Below are positions 18,743 to 25,620 of a stretch of DNA of 64,000 bases, piece by piece. Position numbers and translations under genes: made by a program. Where the stretch lies: contig NZ_JACHEQ010000005.1 of the NCBI RefSeq assembly GCF_014201515.1, positions 62,001 through 126,000 on the forward strand. Reading direction: 5' to 3'. A model generated the notes under the pieces. That model did no database searches. It saw only the letters and a program-made list of their open reading frames with translations, and was not told where the DNA came from. The stretch is from Anoxybacillus mongoliensis (GTDB lineage Bacteria > Bacillota > Bacilli > Bacillales > Anoxybacillaceae). How positions within the stretch are numbered: the stretch's first letter is position 1; each line of letters starts with the position of its first letter.

Positions 18743-19792
18743 ATGAATTTCGATGATTATCGGGGGATATGGATATACATTGAAGTGAAAGACGGGCAAG
18801 TCGCCCCTGTGTCGTTAGAATTATTGGGGGCAGGGCGTGCACTTGCGGATAAACGGAAAACTGAACTTGCCGGCGTTTTAATTGGTAGCGGTGTAAAAAC
18901 AGTTGCACCAACGCTTTTTCAATACGGTGCGGATGTTGTATATGTATACGACGATCCGATTTTTGAACATTATCGAACAGAGCCATATATGCGTGCCTTA
19001 TTAGATTGCTGTCATAAACATAAACCTGAAGTTATTTTATATGGTGCAACACCATCTGGAAAAGACTTAGCAAGCGCCATCGCCACCGATTTACCGACAG
19101 GATTAACAGCCGATACAACGATCCTCGATATTGAAGAAGACACCGGGTTGTTATTGGCGAGCCGTCCTGCATTTGGCGGAAACATTATGGCGACGATTTT
19201 ATGTAAAAAGTATCGTCCACAAATGGCAACGGTGCGTCCCAAAGTGATGAAAGCGCTATCACCAGATCCGTCGCGCACAGGTCGCGTGGTCGAGGAGCAT
19301 ATTGAATTACACGAAGAAGAAATGCGAACGAAAGTATTAGAGATTGTCAGAGAAACGACAAAAAAAGTGCGTATTGACGAAGCGGATATTGTTGTTGCTG
19401 GCGGAAAAGGGATGGGCAGCAAAGAAGGATTTCAACTCATTCATCAACTAGCCGAAGTGCTTGGCGGTGCGGTTGGGGCGAGCCGTGATGTCGTCGAAGC
19501 AGGATGGATTGACCATCATCACCAAGTCGGACAAACGGGTGTGACGGTGACGCCAAAAATTTATTTTGCGATCGGCATTTCTGGCGCGATCCAGCACGTC
19601 GTCGGCATGCAAAATTCCGACCTCATTATCGCCATCAATAAAGACCCGAACGCACCGATTTTCCAATCATGCCATTACGGCATTGTCGGCGATGCGTTCG
19701 AAATCATTCCGCTATTAATCGAACGGTTCAAAGAAGAAATTCCGAAGGTAAAAGCAGCTGCCGATGTGAAGGAGGAGATTCGCCATGCCTGA
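18743..19792 (+). CDS. etfA: Electron transfer flavoprotein alpha subunit (FixB-like)
   Basis: The 349-residue protein has the N-terminal domain [27 protein letters not shown] and the C-terminal FAD domain with [17 protein letters not shown] near 215, [30 protein letters not shown] near 245 and [30 protein letters not shown] near 275 (parts of one block). It forms the heterodimer with EtfB. The N-terminus begins with a lid-like [14 protein letters not shown] typical of FixB. AGGAGGAG precedes the ATG, 12 bp after etfB; the next gene overlaps by 8 bp. Confidence 0.94.
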   Translation: MNFDDYRGIWIYIEVKDGQVAPVSLELLGAGRALADKRKTELAGVLIGSGVKTVAPTLFQYGADVVYVYDDPIFEHYRTEPYMRALLDCCHKHKPEVILYGATPSGKDLASAIATDLPTGLTADTTILDIEEDTGLLLASRPAFGGNIMATILCKKYRPQMATVRPKVMKALSPDPSRTGRVVEEHIELHEEEMRTKVLEIVRETTKKVRIDEADIVVAGGKGMGSKEGFQLIHQLAEVLGGAVGASRDVVEAGWIDHHHQVGQTGVTVTPKIYFAIGISGAIQHVVGMQNSDLIIAINKDPNAPIFQSCHYGIVGDAFEIIPLLIERFKEEIPKVKAAADVKEEIRHA

Positions 19793-21080
19793 AAAATTTG
19801 ACTGTATCGTCGTTGGCGCAGGTCCAGCTGGAACGGCCTGTGCGTATGAACTAGCAAAAGCAGGGGTCAACGTGCTGCTTTTAGAGCGCGGTGAATATCC
19901 AGGGGCGAAAAACGTTATGGGCGGCGTATTGTACCGTAAAATGATGGAAGACATCATTCCGGAGTTTTATAAAGAAGCACCGCTAGAACGTCCAATCGTC
20001 GAGCAGCGGTTTATGATGATGGATAAAGAATCGGCTGTCACGTTTAGCTATAAAGGGTTAGAGTGGGGACGTGAGCCGTACAACAATTTTACCGTATTGC
20101 GTGCGAAATTTGACCAATGGTTTGCGGAAAAAGCAGTGGAACAAGGGGCGCTTCTCGTTTGTGAGACCGTAGCGGTCGAATGTATTGTCGAAAACGGGCG
20201 CGTCGTTGGCGTTCGGACGGATCGGCCAGATGGCGATATTTATGCCGATGTCGTCGTATTGGCTGATGGCGTCAACTCCCTTTTAGCAAAACAGCTCGGC
20301 TTCCATCGTGAATGGCGGCCAGATGAAGTCGCTTTGGCAACGATGGAAATTTTAAAACTAGATAAAAGCATTATTGAAGACCGCTTTAATCTCGAGCCAA
20401 ACCAAGGCTGTACGATCGAGATTTTTGGCGATGCGACGAAAGGAATTGTTGGTACGGGCTTTTTATATACGAATAAAGACACGCTTAGCATTGGTGTCGG
20501 AACGCTTTTATCTGGATTAATTAAACATAAAATCAAGCCGTATGAGCTACTTGAGTATGTGAAAAATCATCCGATGATTCGTCCATACATTCAAGGGAGT
20601 GAACCTGTCGAATATTTAGCGCACTTGATCCCAGAAGGTGGTTATCATTCCATTCCGAAAGTGGCAGGCAACGGGGTGCTCGTCGTCGGCGATGCAGCGC
20701 AACTTGTCAATGCGATTCATCGCGAAGGATCGAATATGGCGATGACATCTGGCCGACTAGCAGCAGAAACCATTATCATGGCGAAAGAACAAAACGATTT
20801 TTCGGAAAGCATGCTTGACCAGTACCGGATGAAATTGATGGAAAGCTTTATCGGGCAAGATTTGAAAAAATATAAAGACGCGACGCATCATTTTGAGCGA
20901 TTCCCGCAATATTTTGAGCAATATATCCCAATGATGAACCGTGCAGCAAGCCAAATGTTTACGGTCGACGGTTTATCGAAATGGGAAAAACAGAAAAAAA
21001 TTTGGCGTGATCTCGGCTCGACGAAACAGAAGTTTAAGCTGGCGCGCGATATGATGAAAGCATGGAAGGTGATGAAATGA
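19785..21080 (+). CDS. fixC: ETF:quinone oxidoreductase-type flavoprotein (FixC)
   Basis: A 431-residue FAD protein starting KFDCIVVGAGPAGTACAYELAKAG. It has the GGVLY and VLRAKFDQWFAEKA segments and the second FAD motif GVLVVGDAAQLVNAIHREGSNMAM (near 305, in two parts). It passes electrons from ETF to menaquinone at the membrane surface. It lacks the C-terminal iron-sulfur domain of mitochondrial ETF-QO, which is supplied by the separate FixX product, as in the fix system. It overlaps both neighbours. Confidence 0.93.
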   Translation: MPEKFDCIVVGAGPAGTACAYELAKAGVNVLLLERGEYPGAKNVMGGVLYRKMMEDIIPEFYKEAPLERPIVEQRFMMMDKESAVTFSYKGLEWGREPYNNFTVLRAKFDQWFAEKAVEQGALLVCETVAVECIVENGRVVGVRTDRPDGDIYADVVVLADGVNSLLAKQLGFHREWRPDEVALATMEILKLDKSIIEDRFNLEPNQGCTIEIFGDATKGIVGTGFLYTNKDTLSIGVGTLLSGLIKHKIKPYELLEYVKNHPMIRPYIQGSEPVEYLAHLIPEGGYHSIPKVAGNGVLVVGDAAQLVNAIHREGSNMAMTSGRLAAETIIMAKEQNDFSESMLDQYRMKLMESFIGQDLKKYKDATHHFERFPQYFEQYIPMMNRAASQMFTVDGLSKWEKQKKIWRDLGSTKQKFKLARDMMKAWKVMK

Positions 21081-21364
21081 TGAAGGCGCAAACGATTGAA
21101 GAGAAGCAATATTTAGTTCGCTTTAATGCGGATACGAAATCGCATCTTCACGTGCTTGATGACAACATTTGTTTAACGAAATGCCCCGATAAAATTTGTA
21201 CGATTTTTTGTCCAGCAGCTGTTTATAAATGGGAAGATATTCGCATGCATGTTGGCTATGAAGGCTGTCATGAGTGCGGCAGCTGTCGTATCGGCTGCCC
21301 GCACGAAAACATTCGCTGGGAATACCCGCGCGGCGGCTACGGCATTGTCTTCCGTCTAGGGTGA
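21077..21364 (+). CDS. fixX: Ferredoxin-like protein FixX
   Basis: A 95-residue ferredoxin-like partner of FixC. Cysteines appear as CLTKCPDKICTIFCP and CHECGSCRIGCPHENI, followed by the usual end WEYPRGGYGIVFRLG. The start at 21077 (ATGATG, overlapping the fixC stop) is chosen because AAGGTGAT lies just upstream; a longer frame starting at 21062 lies wholly within fixC. It completes an EtfABCX set next to the acyl-CoA dehydrogenase pathway. Confidence 0.9.
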   Translation: MMKAQTIEEKQYLVRFNADTKSHLHVLDDNICLTKCPDKICTIFCPAAVYKWEDIRMHVGYEGCHECGSCRIGCPHENIRWEYPRGGYGIVFRLG

Positions 21365-21369
21365 TCGCT

Positions 21370-21570
21370 ATGTTTCACATCGGAGATTGCGTCGTCTATA
21401 CGGATGGAACGAGAGGAATTGTGTTAGAAGTGACTGCCGATCGTTGCCACGTCTTATGGGAAGACTACTTCGTCAGCTGGGAGAAAAAAGAGCTGTTAAC
21501 CGTTGATGAAGAATTAACAAAAAAGCAAACGATTCGTGTTTCTTCTCATGTGAGCCACCCTTTATCGTAG
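21370..21570 (+). CDS. Small protein with KOW/SH3-like strand pattern, unknown function
   Basis: A 66-residue product (MFHIGDCVVYTDGTRGIVLE at the start) follows fixX by five bases with AGGGTGA upstream, so it is probably cotranscribed. The pattern of a short strand, a turn with GTRG, and DRCHVLWEDYFVSWEKKEL resembles small KOW- or SH3-like barrels. No family can be named. It is the last gene before a terminator and the start of the accessory island. Confidence 0.65.
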   Translation: MFHIGDCVVYTDGTRGIVLEVTADRCHVLWEDYFVSWEKKELLTVDEELTKKQTIRVSSHVSHPLS

Positions 21571-21580
21571 GGTGGTTTTC
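21553..21580 (+). terminator. Intrinsic terminator of the etf-fix operon
   Basis: CCACCCT (21555-21561) pairs with AGGGTGG (21569-21575), followed by TTTTC. Two similar hairpins occur at 25553-25581 and 28301-28326, the first of which is next to the second copy of the 34-bp repeat. Confidence 0.85.
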
Positions 21581-21586
21581 TGTGTA

Positions 21587-21620
21587 TTTATATACAATTT
21601 ATTCTAAAAAAGGGGTTGAC
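21587..21620 (+). repeat. 34-bp direct repeat, copy A
   Basis: Identical over 34 bp to 25587-25620, exactly 4,000 bp downstream; it contains ACAATTTATTCTAAAAAAGG and ends in GGGGTTGAC, whose TTGAC is a -35 box. Similarity continues leftward, with mismatches, into the terminator GGTGGTTTT. The two copies bracket the toxin part of the island. Confidence 0.92.
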
Positions 21621-21645
21621 ATATATTATTATTATTATTATTATT
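21616..21645 (+). promoter_or_regulatory. Promoter of the protease-toxin operon with an ATT repeat in its spacer
   Basis: TTGACA (21616-21621) is followed by an (ATT)7 array (21625-21645). A TATTAT at 21639-21644 gives a 17-bp spacer and lies inside the array, so repeat number sets both spacing and -10 sequence. Slipped-strand change of repeat number could alter expression. Confidence 0.55.
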
Positions 21646-21649
21646 AACC

Positions 21650-21691
21650 CGTGGTGTTAGTTGAGTGGAAGAGTTCAACTAGTACCACGAG
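21650..21691 (+). other. Leader hairpin of the protease-toxin transcript
   Basis: CGTGGT-GT-TAGTTGA pairs with TCAACTA-GT-ACCACG around a nine-base loop, a strong 13-bp stem with one internal 2x2 loop. No T-run follows, so it is not a terminator; it may stabilise the message or bind a factor. Confidence 0.6.
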
Positions 21692-21734
21692 TTTAATTAA
21701 ATAGTCCTATTTTGCTAAAAAGGGGGTGGTTAGG

Positions 21735-22766
21735 TTGAAAAAGATTATTTTACTAATACTATCGTTGTCTCTAGTAATTTCCTTTTATGTTTCAAAGAAT
21801 TTTTTTAAAACTGATAATTTCAAAACACATGCCAGTAGTGCTAATGATGGAGGGGAAAAATCAAACTATCTAAGGCTGATAGATAACTCACGAAGAAAAT
21901 TAAATGATATGCAGTTACTGATGAGTAGCAAAAGACAAATCATTCCTTGGGGAGTAAATAGTGTAGGTACCAATAAGCTGCTGGTTAAGCAGGAGCCTGT
22001 CTCAAAAGTTAAAGTTGCAATTTTAGATAGTGGTATTAACAGAGAGCACGAGGATCTTAAAGGAAAAGTAGTGGAGGAGTTTAATGCAATCAATCCAGGT
22101 CAACCTCTGTATGATACATATGGTCACGGAACAGCTATTGCAGGTATTATAGCTGCTAGTGATAACGAGATTGGCATTCGAGGAGTTTCTCCTAACGTAG
22201 AAATATATTCAGTAAAAGTTCTAGATGATAAAGGACGTGGAAAGGTTAGAGATTTAGTAAGAGGCATCCAATGGTGTATCGATAACAGAGTACAGGTAAT
22301 GAACATTAGTTTTGGGATGTCATCGGATAATTCGGAACTGCGGGAAGCAATTGAAACTGCTATTAACTCTGGCATAATCGTTGTAGCTGCTGCAGGAAAT
22401 AATTATGGGGGAAAGACAGATTATCCTGCTAATTATAAAGATGTTATTTCTGTAACAGCAGTAAATAGTAATTATAAAATGGCCAGTTTTTCAGCACGGG
22501 GAAAGATTGATTTTTCTGCTCCAGGTGTAGATATTCTAACCACGTCCAATAATGGCGGCTATGGCATGTATAGCGGAACTTCCTTAGCAGCGGCCTATGT
22601 AACAGGAATTGTTGCTATTATTTTAGAGGAACCAGAGCAATTTGGAATATCTAAATATAAAAAGAATAAAAAATTCTCATCGGAGATGATAAATATTTTA
22701 AGAAGATATTCTGTAAAAATAGGAAATAAAACATATTATGGGAACGGATTCGTAAAATTATCATAA
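21735..22766 (+). CDS. Subtilisin-like S8 serine protease, membrane-anchored or secreted
   Basis: About 343 residues from the TTG at 21735, which has AGGGGGTGG five bases upstream. A hydrophobic N-terminal segment (IILLILSLSLVISFYV) is a signal peptide or anchor. The catalytic triad is clear: D98 in VAILDSGIN, H131 in YGHGTAIAG, S283 in YSGTSLAAA, with oxyanion N222 in AAAGNN. Only about 60 residues lie between signal and catalytic domain, so a classical inhibitor prodomain is short or absent. The putative toxin gene starts 15 bp downstream, suggesting a processing or release role for the toxin; that link is inference. Confidence 0.9.
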   Translation: MKKIILLILSLSLVISFYVSKNFFKTDNFKTHASSANDGGEKSNYLRLIDNSRRKLNDMQLLMSSKRQIIPWGVNSVGTNKLLVKQEPVSKVKVAILDSGINREHEDLKGKVVEEFNAINPGQPLYDTYGHGTAIAGIIAASDNEIGIRGVSPNVEIYSVKVLDDKGRGKVRDLVRGIQWCIDNRVQVMNISFGMSSDNSELREAIETAINSGIIVVAAAGNNYGGKTDYPANYKDVISVTAVNSNYKMASFSARGKIDFSAPGVDILTTSNNGGYGMYSGTSLAAAYVTGIVAIILEEPEQFGISKYKKNKKFSSEMINILRRYSVKIGNKTYYGNGFVKLS

Positions 22767-22781
22767 AAAGGTGGGATATGA

Positions 22782-23654
22782 ATGTTTAAATTTAAACGAA
22801 TTATATCTATTCTATTGACTTTACTTCTTCTTATTGGAATAATATCAGCAAATAGTAACGTATTAGCAGATGAGATAACAGACACCTCAACACAAACGGG
22901 TGTAGTAAATGAAGAAAATATTACAGTTGTACAAAATAACGAGAAAACATTAGAGATTCAGAGTGAAGTTTCAACTGATATTGACAACGTAATAGAAGAG
23001 ACTAGTGATGGTGCAACAGATGTTACTAATGATGGGCATGCCATTGTCTCTCTGTCTATGGATAAAGATACGAGGGAATTTACAGTGAAATCTGTAGAAA
23101 CAGATTCTGAAGGAAACCAAGTAGAGAAAGAATACAAGGTAGATGTACAACAGGCTACAGAACATGGAATAGTCGCCACTTTTACAGATATGAATACAGG
23201 TGAAAAATACGAAATAAATACAAATGAATTGCATGCATCTTTTGCATTCCTGATTCCAATCGCTGTAGTTGTAGGTGAAGCTCTATTAGAACATTTAATT
23301 GCCATGGGGCTTGCATTTGTGATGGCAGGGGTAACTTATACTTTAGCATCTGAGATAGCTCAAACATTACGAAATAAGAATTATGACCATTATGCAGCTT
23401 ATCTGAAAACAAAGGAAGGAGTATATATTGGTAACCCTATCTCTTTGAGTGAAGCAATAAGCAGGTTGAACGGAAAAGATTTCGAAACTAATAATGTTTG
23501 GTCAAAATCAAGTGGATTAGCAAAAAAAGTAGCTAAGGAGGCTGGTGGTGGCAGAGAGCCAGTTTTTGACTCAATACATGGATCTTATCCTAAATTTTTA
23601 CCTCATTTCCACAAATGGAATCGTTCCGGAGGTCATTCATTCTACTCATACTAA
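22782..23654 (+). CDS. Secreted SAR2788-like putative toxin
   Basis: A 290-residue protein with a signal peptide (ISILLTLLLLIGIISA, cleavage probably after VLA), an acidic threonine/valine-rich region to about 150, a hydrophobic segment (residues about 150-185) that could insert in a membrane, and a C-terminal tip with LPHFHKWNRSGGHSFY. The architecture recalls the family called SAR2788 putative toxin. The histidine-rich tip is shared with the orphan fragment at 24275. A putative immunity gene follows 15 bp downstream. Toxicity is inferred from architecture and arrangement; nothing proves it. Confidence 0.72.
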   Translation: MFKFKRIISILLTLLLLIGIISANSNVLADEITDTSTQTGVVNEENITVVQNNEKTLEIQSEVSTDIDNVIEETSDGATDVTNDGHAIVSLSMDKDTREFTVKSVETDSEGNQVEKEYKVDVQQATEHGIVATFTDMNTGEKYEINTNELHASFAFLIPIAVVVGEALLEHLIAMGLAFVMAGVTYTLASEIAQTLRNKNYDHYAAYLKTKEGVYIGNPISLSEAISRLNGKDFETNNVWSKSSGLAKKVAKEAGGGREPVFDSIHGSYPKFLPHFHKWNRSGGHSFYSY

Positions 23655-23669
23655 AAACGGGGGGATATA

Positions 23670-24212
23670 ATGATTCTGTCATTTAATGATTTTGATGAAC
23701 TTGAAGCTCATAAAAAATACAAACAATTGAACTTTCCTAAATTTAATCTAAACCAAATTGATAATATTCTAAAAAATAAATATAATGCTGAAGAAGTGGA
23801 TGTTCAATTATTTACAGAACTACAAAATGATCCTTATTTTAATCCTTCTCATGTTACAAAATGTTATGCTATACACGATCCAGAAGTTTTAAAAAATTTG
23901 TTCAGTGAAGAAGAGAAAAAAGATCATTTAGAATTTATGAGATTGAATGGAGTGCTTAATAAGAAGATAGATCATTCAGTAGTTGAAGATCGATTACATG
24001 CTATTGGTCAAGGAAGTTTACTCTATATATTTTTTCAAAGCCCTGACGGAACATACCTAGGCTCGTTTCTCTCGACTCATGGACAATGTGAAAAGATATC
24101 TCATGAATTAATTGTGTTCAAAGGAATAGACCCTGAAAACTGTGTCATCGGAAATGTAGATTACAAACTATATCTTTTTTCCCTTGTCAAAGCAGGATAT
24201 CTTGATATGTAA
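23670..24212 (+). CDS. Putative immunity protein 1
   Basis: A 180-residue cytoplasmic-looking protein without signal peptide, starting behind GGGGGG. It is clearly paralogous to the protein at 24485: shared blocks are KYKQLN, ILKNKY, CEKISHELIVFKGI and LVKAGYLDM. Each of the two paralogues directly follows a gene or fragment bearing the same toxin tip, which is the layout of toxin-immunity pairs. No enzymatic motif is visible. The immunity role is inferred. Confidence 0.72.
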   Translation: MILSFNDFDELEAHKKYKQLNFPKFNLNQIDNILKNKYNAEEVDVQLFTELQNDPYFNPSHVTKCYAIHDPEVLKNLFSEEEKKDHLEFMRLNGVLNKKIDHSVVEDRLHAIGQGSLLYIFFQSPDGTYLGSFLSTHGQCEKISHELIVFKGIDPENCVIGNVDYKLYLFSLVKAGYLDM

Positions 24213-24274
24213 CTGTAGTTGAGCAGTTTTCATAACAATAATTATTATGTGAAAAAGGCAAACAGGGTACCCCT

Positions 24275-24469
24275 ATGCCACATGGAGCTGTTTTTTCACG
24301 GATGTCGTTGTGCCCGTCACTTGTCGAAGATTCAGTGAAGGCATTTAAGGTTGCTGCAAAAGCTGGCAATGGCAAACTACCTATACATGACGATCCGCAT
24401 GAGTGTAAAGACGGATATCTTCCACATTGGCATATATATAATAGAAGTGGAGGACACTCATTCTATTAA
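24275..24469 (+). CDS. Orphan toxin tip (C-terminal cassette)
   Basis: A 64-residue frame ending KVAAKAGNG...LPHWHIYNRSGGHSFY, homologous to the last 40 residues of the full toxin at 22782 but lacking signal peptide and hydrophobic region. Its N-terminal part is encoded by a 25-bp dispersed repeat, so it seems to be a joined fragment. AGGG lies seven bases before the ATG, so translation is possible but not certain. It resembles the orphan C-terminal cassettes of polymorphic toxin loci, which can replace the tip of the full toxin by recombination. Confidence 0.6.
   Translation: MPHGAVFSRMSLCPSLVEDSVKAFKVAAKAGNGKLPIHDDPHECKDGYLPHWHIYNRSGGHSFY
24304..24328 (+). repeat. 25-bp dispersed repeat, copy 1
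   Basis: GTCGTTGTGCCCGTCACTTG followed by TCGAA; two mismatches from copy 3 (27990-28014) and related to copy 2 (25796-25820). It lies at the junction of the orphan toxin tip. Confidence 0.8.
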
Positions 24470-24484
24470 TAGGGGGAAAACCAC

Positions 24485-25033
24485 TTGAAAAATAACTTAT
24501 TTCAAAAATACCAACGATTAAATATGCCTCATAAGTTTTTAATAACTGAGGTAGACACGATATTAAAAAAGAAATATAAAGCAGTTGAAGTTCCTGTTAC
24601 TGAGTTTATAGAGTTTAAAAAAGATCCTTTTGTTGATTATTCAACATTTGTGAAAAGCTACTTTATTCAAGATGAGGAAATTTTGAATAGTTTGTATAGT
24701 GAGAAAGAGAAAGCGGATATTGATAGAATGAGAAAGTGTATTCGAGAAATGACGGCGACTGGTGAACTTTTTCTGCCGCAACCGAGTGATGAAGATTATG
24801 ATTTGCAAGTTAGATATATTAATTTTGCAGAAGGAAGACTAATAGCAGTTATTTTAGAAAGTGTAGATAAGCAATATGTCAGTGGTTTTCAAACGCAAGG
24901 TGCAAGATGTGAGAAATTATATCATGAACTAAAGGTGTTTAAAGGAATTAGCCCAACAGATTGTGTGGAGGGTAACCTTGTGTTGAATGAGTATTTGGAA
25001 TCTCTAGTAAAAGCAGGTTATTTACATGAATAA
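24485..25033 (+). CDS. Putative immunity protein 2 (paralogue of the first)
   Basis: A 182-residue protein from a TTG start with AGGGGGA about seven bases upstream. It shares length, block order and C-terminal LVKAGYL ending with the protein at 23670 while having diverged widely, as expected if each protects against a different tip. It directly follows the orphan tip (15 bp). No signal peptide. Role inferred. Confidence 0.72.
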   Translation: MKNNLFQKYQRLNMPHKFLITEVDTILKKKYKAVEVPVTEFIEFKKDPFVDYSTFVKSYFIQDEEILNSLYSEKEKADIDRMRKCIREMTATGELFLPQPSDEDYDLQVRYINFAEGRLIAVILESVDKQYVSGFQTQGARCEKLYHELKVFKGISPTDCVEGNLVLNEYLESLVKAGYLHE

Positions 25034-25091
25034 AAAGTGGCACCTGAATCCGTGATGGGTTGACATCGACGTTGATTTTGTTGCTCGTTTT

Positions 25092-25126
25092 ATGGATGTG
25101 TAAAATCCATCCCCCTCTTTTTTATG
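25092..25126 (+). terminator. Probable terminator after the second immunity gene
   Basis: ATGGAT pairs with ATCCAT around GTGTAAA, followed after CCCCC by TCTTTTTT. The C-tract between stem and T-run makes it non-ideal. Confidence 0.5.
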
Positions 25127-25215
25127 CTCAAAACAGATGTCATCTTCACCATCAGAAATGAAACAAATATCTTTTTTGGGTATGTAAACCAAAAAAACAA
25201 AAAAGGACAGAGAGT

Positions 25216-25266
25216 TAGGAGGAGTACAGACTTGCGAACAATCGTTTGTTATGCTCCTCCTCTCCA
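25216..25266 (+). other. Long hairpin covering a ribosome-binding sequence
   Basis: AGGAGGAG pairs with CTCCTCCT over a 49-base span, with an inner AACAA/TTGTT stem. The 5' arm is itself a strong Shine-Dalgarno sequence. It lies about 35 bases before the small membrane-protein gene at 25302. Confidence 0.5.
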
Positions 25267-25301
25267 TTTTCCTTCTATACAGATTGTAAAGGAAGGGAAT
25301 T

Positions 25302-25607
25302 ATGAAAGTATTTTTGAAAGAAGTTTTCTTATCGACTGCGTTGTTGTTCTTGTCGCTTTCACTATTAAGCTCATGGTTTTTTGCATTTTCTGTTTTCGTT
25401 GTTATTTATTTTGCTTGTTTGTGCGGTGACGGAGGTGTCGTCGCAACGCTTGTATCGATGCCATTTTACCCGTCGGTTGCTTCTGTCTTGATGTTGGAGC
25501 AGTTAGATACGATATCGGAAGAAGATTATTTGCGAAAGGTTAGCTTCATCATTTACACCATCCCATATGGGGTGGTTTTTTGTTTCTTTATATACAATTT
25601 ATTCTAA
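25302..25607 (+). CDS. Small membrane protein, 3' end replaced by repeat sequence
   Basis: A 101-residue hydrophobic protein (two or three membrane segments: FLSTALLFLSLSLLSSWFFAFSVFVVIYFAC in part, then a polar stretch LMLEQLDTISEEDYLRK, then a last hydrophobic end). AAAGGAAGGG precedes the ATG. The frame runs through a terminator-like hairpin (CCATCCC/GGGGTGG) and into the 34-bp repeat before stopping, so its original C-terminus was probably lost when the repeat was placed here. Function unknown. Confidence 0.5.
   Translation: MKVFLKEVFLSTALLFLSLSLLSSWFFAFSVFVVIYFACLCGDGGVVATLVSMPFYPSVASVLMLEQLDTISEEDYLRKVSFIIYTIPYGVVFCFFIYNLF
25553..25581 (+). terminator. Terminator hairpin next to repeat copy B
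   Basis: CCATCCC pairs with GGGGTGG (one G-U) around ATAT, followed by TTTTTT. It is the counterpart of the hairpin beside copy A, so hairpin and repeat form one duplicated unit. Confidence 0.75.
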
Positions 25608-25620
25608 AAAAGGGGTTGAC
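25587..25620 (+). repeat. 34-bp direct repeat, copy B
   Basis: Identical to 21587-21620. Like copy A it ends in a TTGAC -35 box directly before a simple-sequence tract, here T14. Confidence 0.92.

Noticed and set aside
21587-25620. Transposon bounded by the 34-bp repeats
   Set aside because: The repeats are direct, no transposase or integrase gene lies between them, and each contains its own promoter; a duplicated regulatory unit is the simpler reading.
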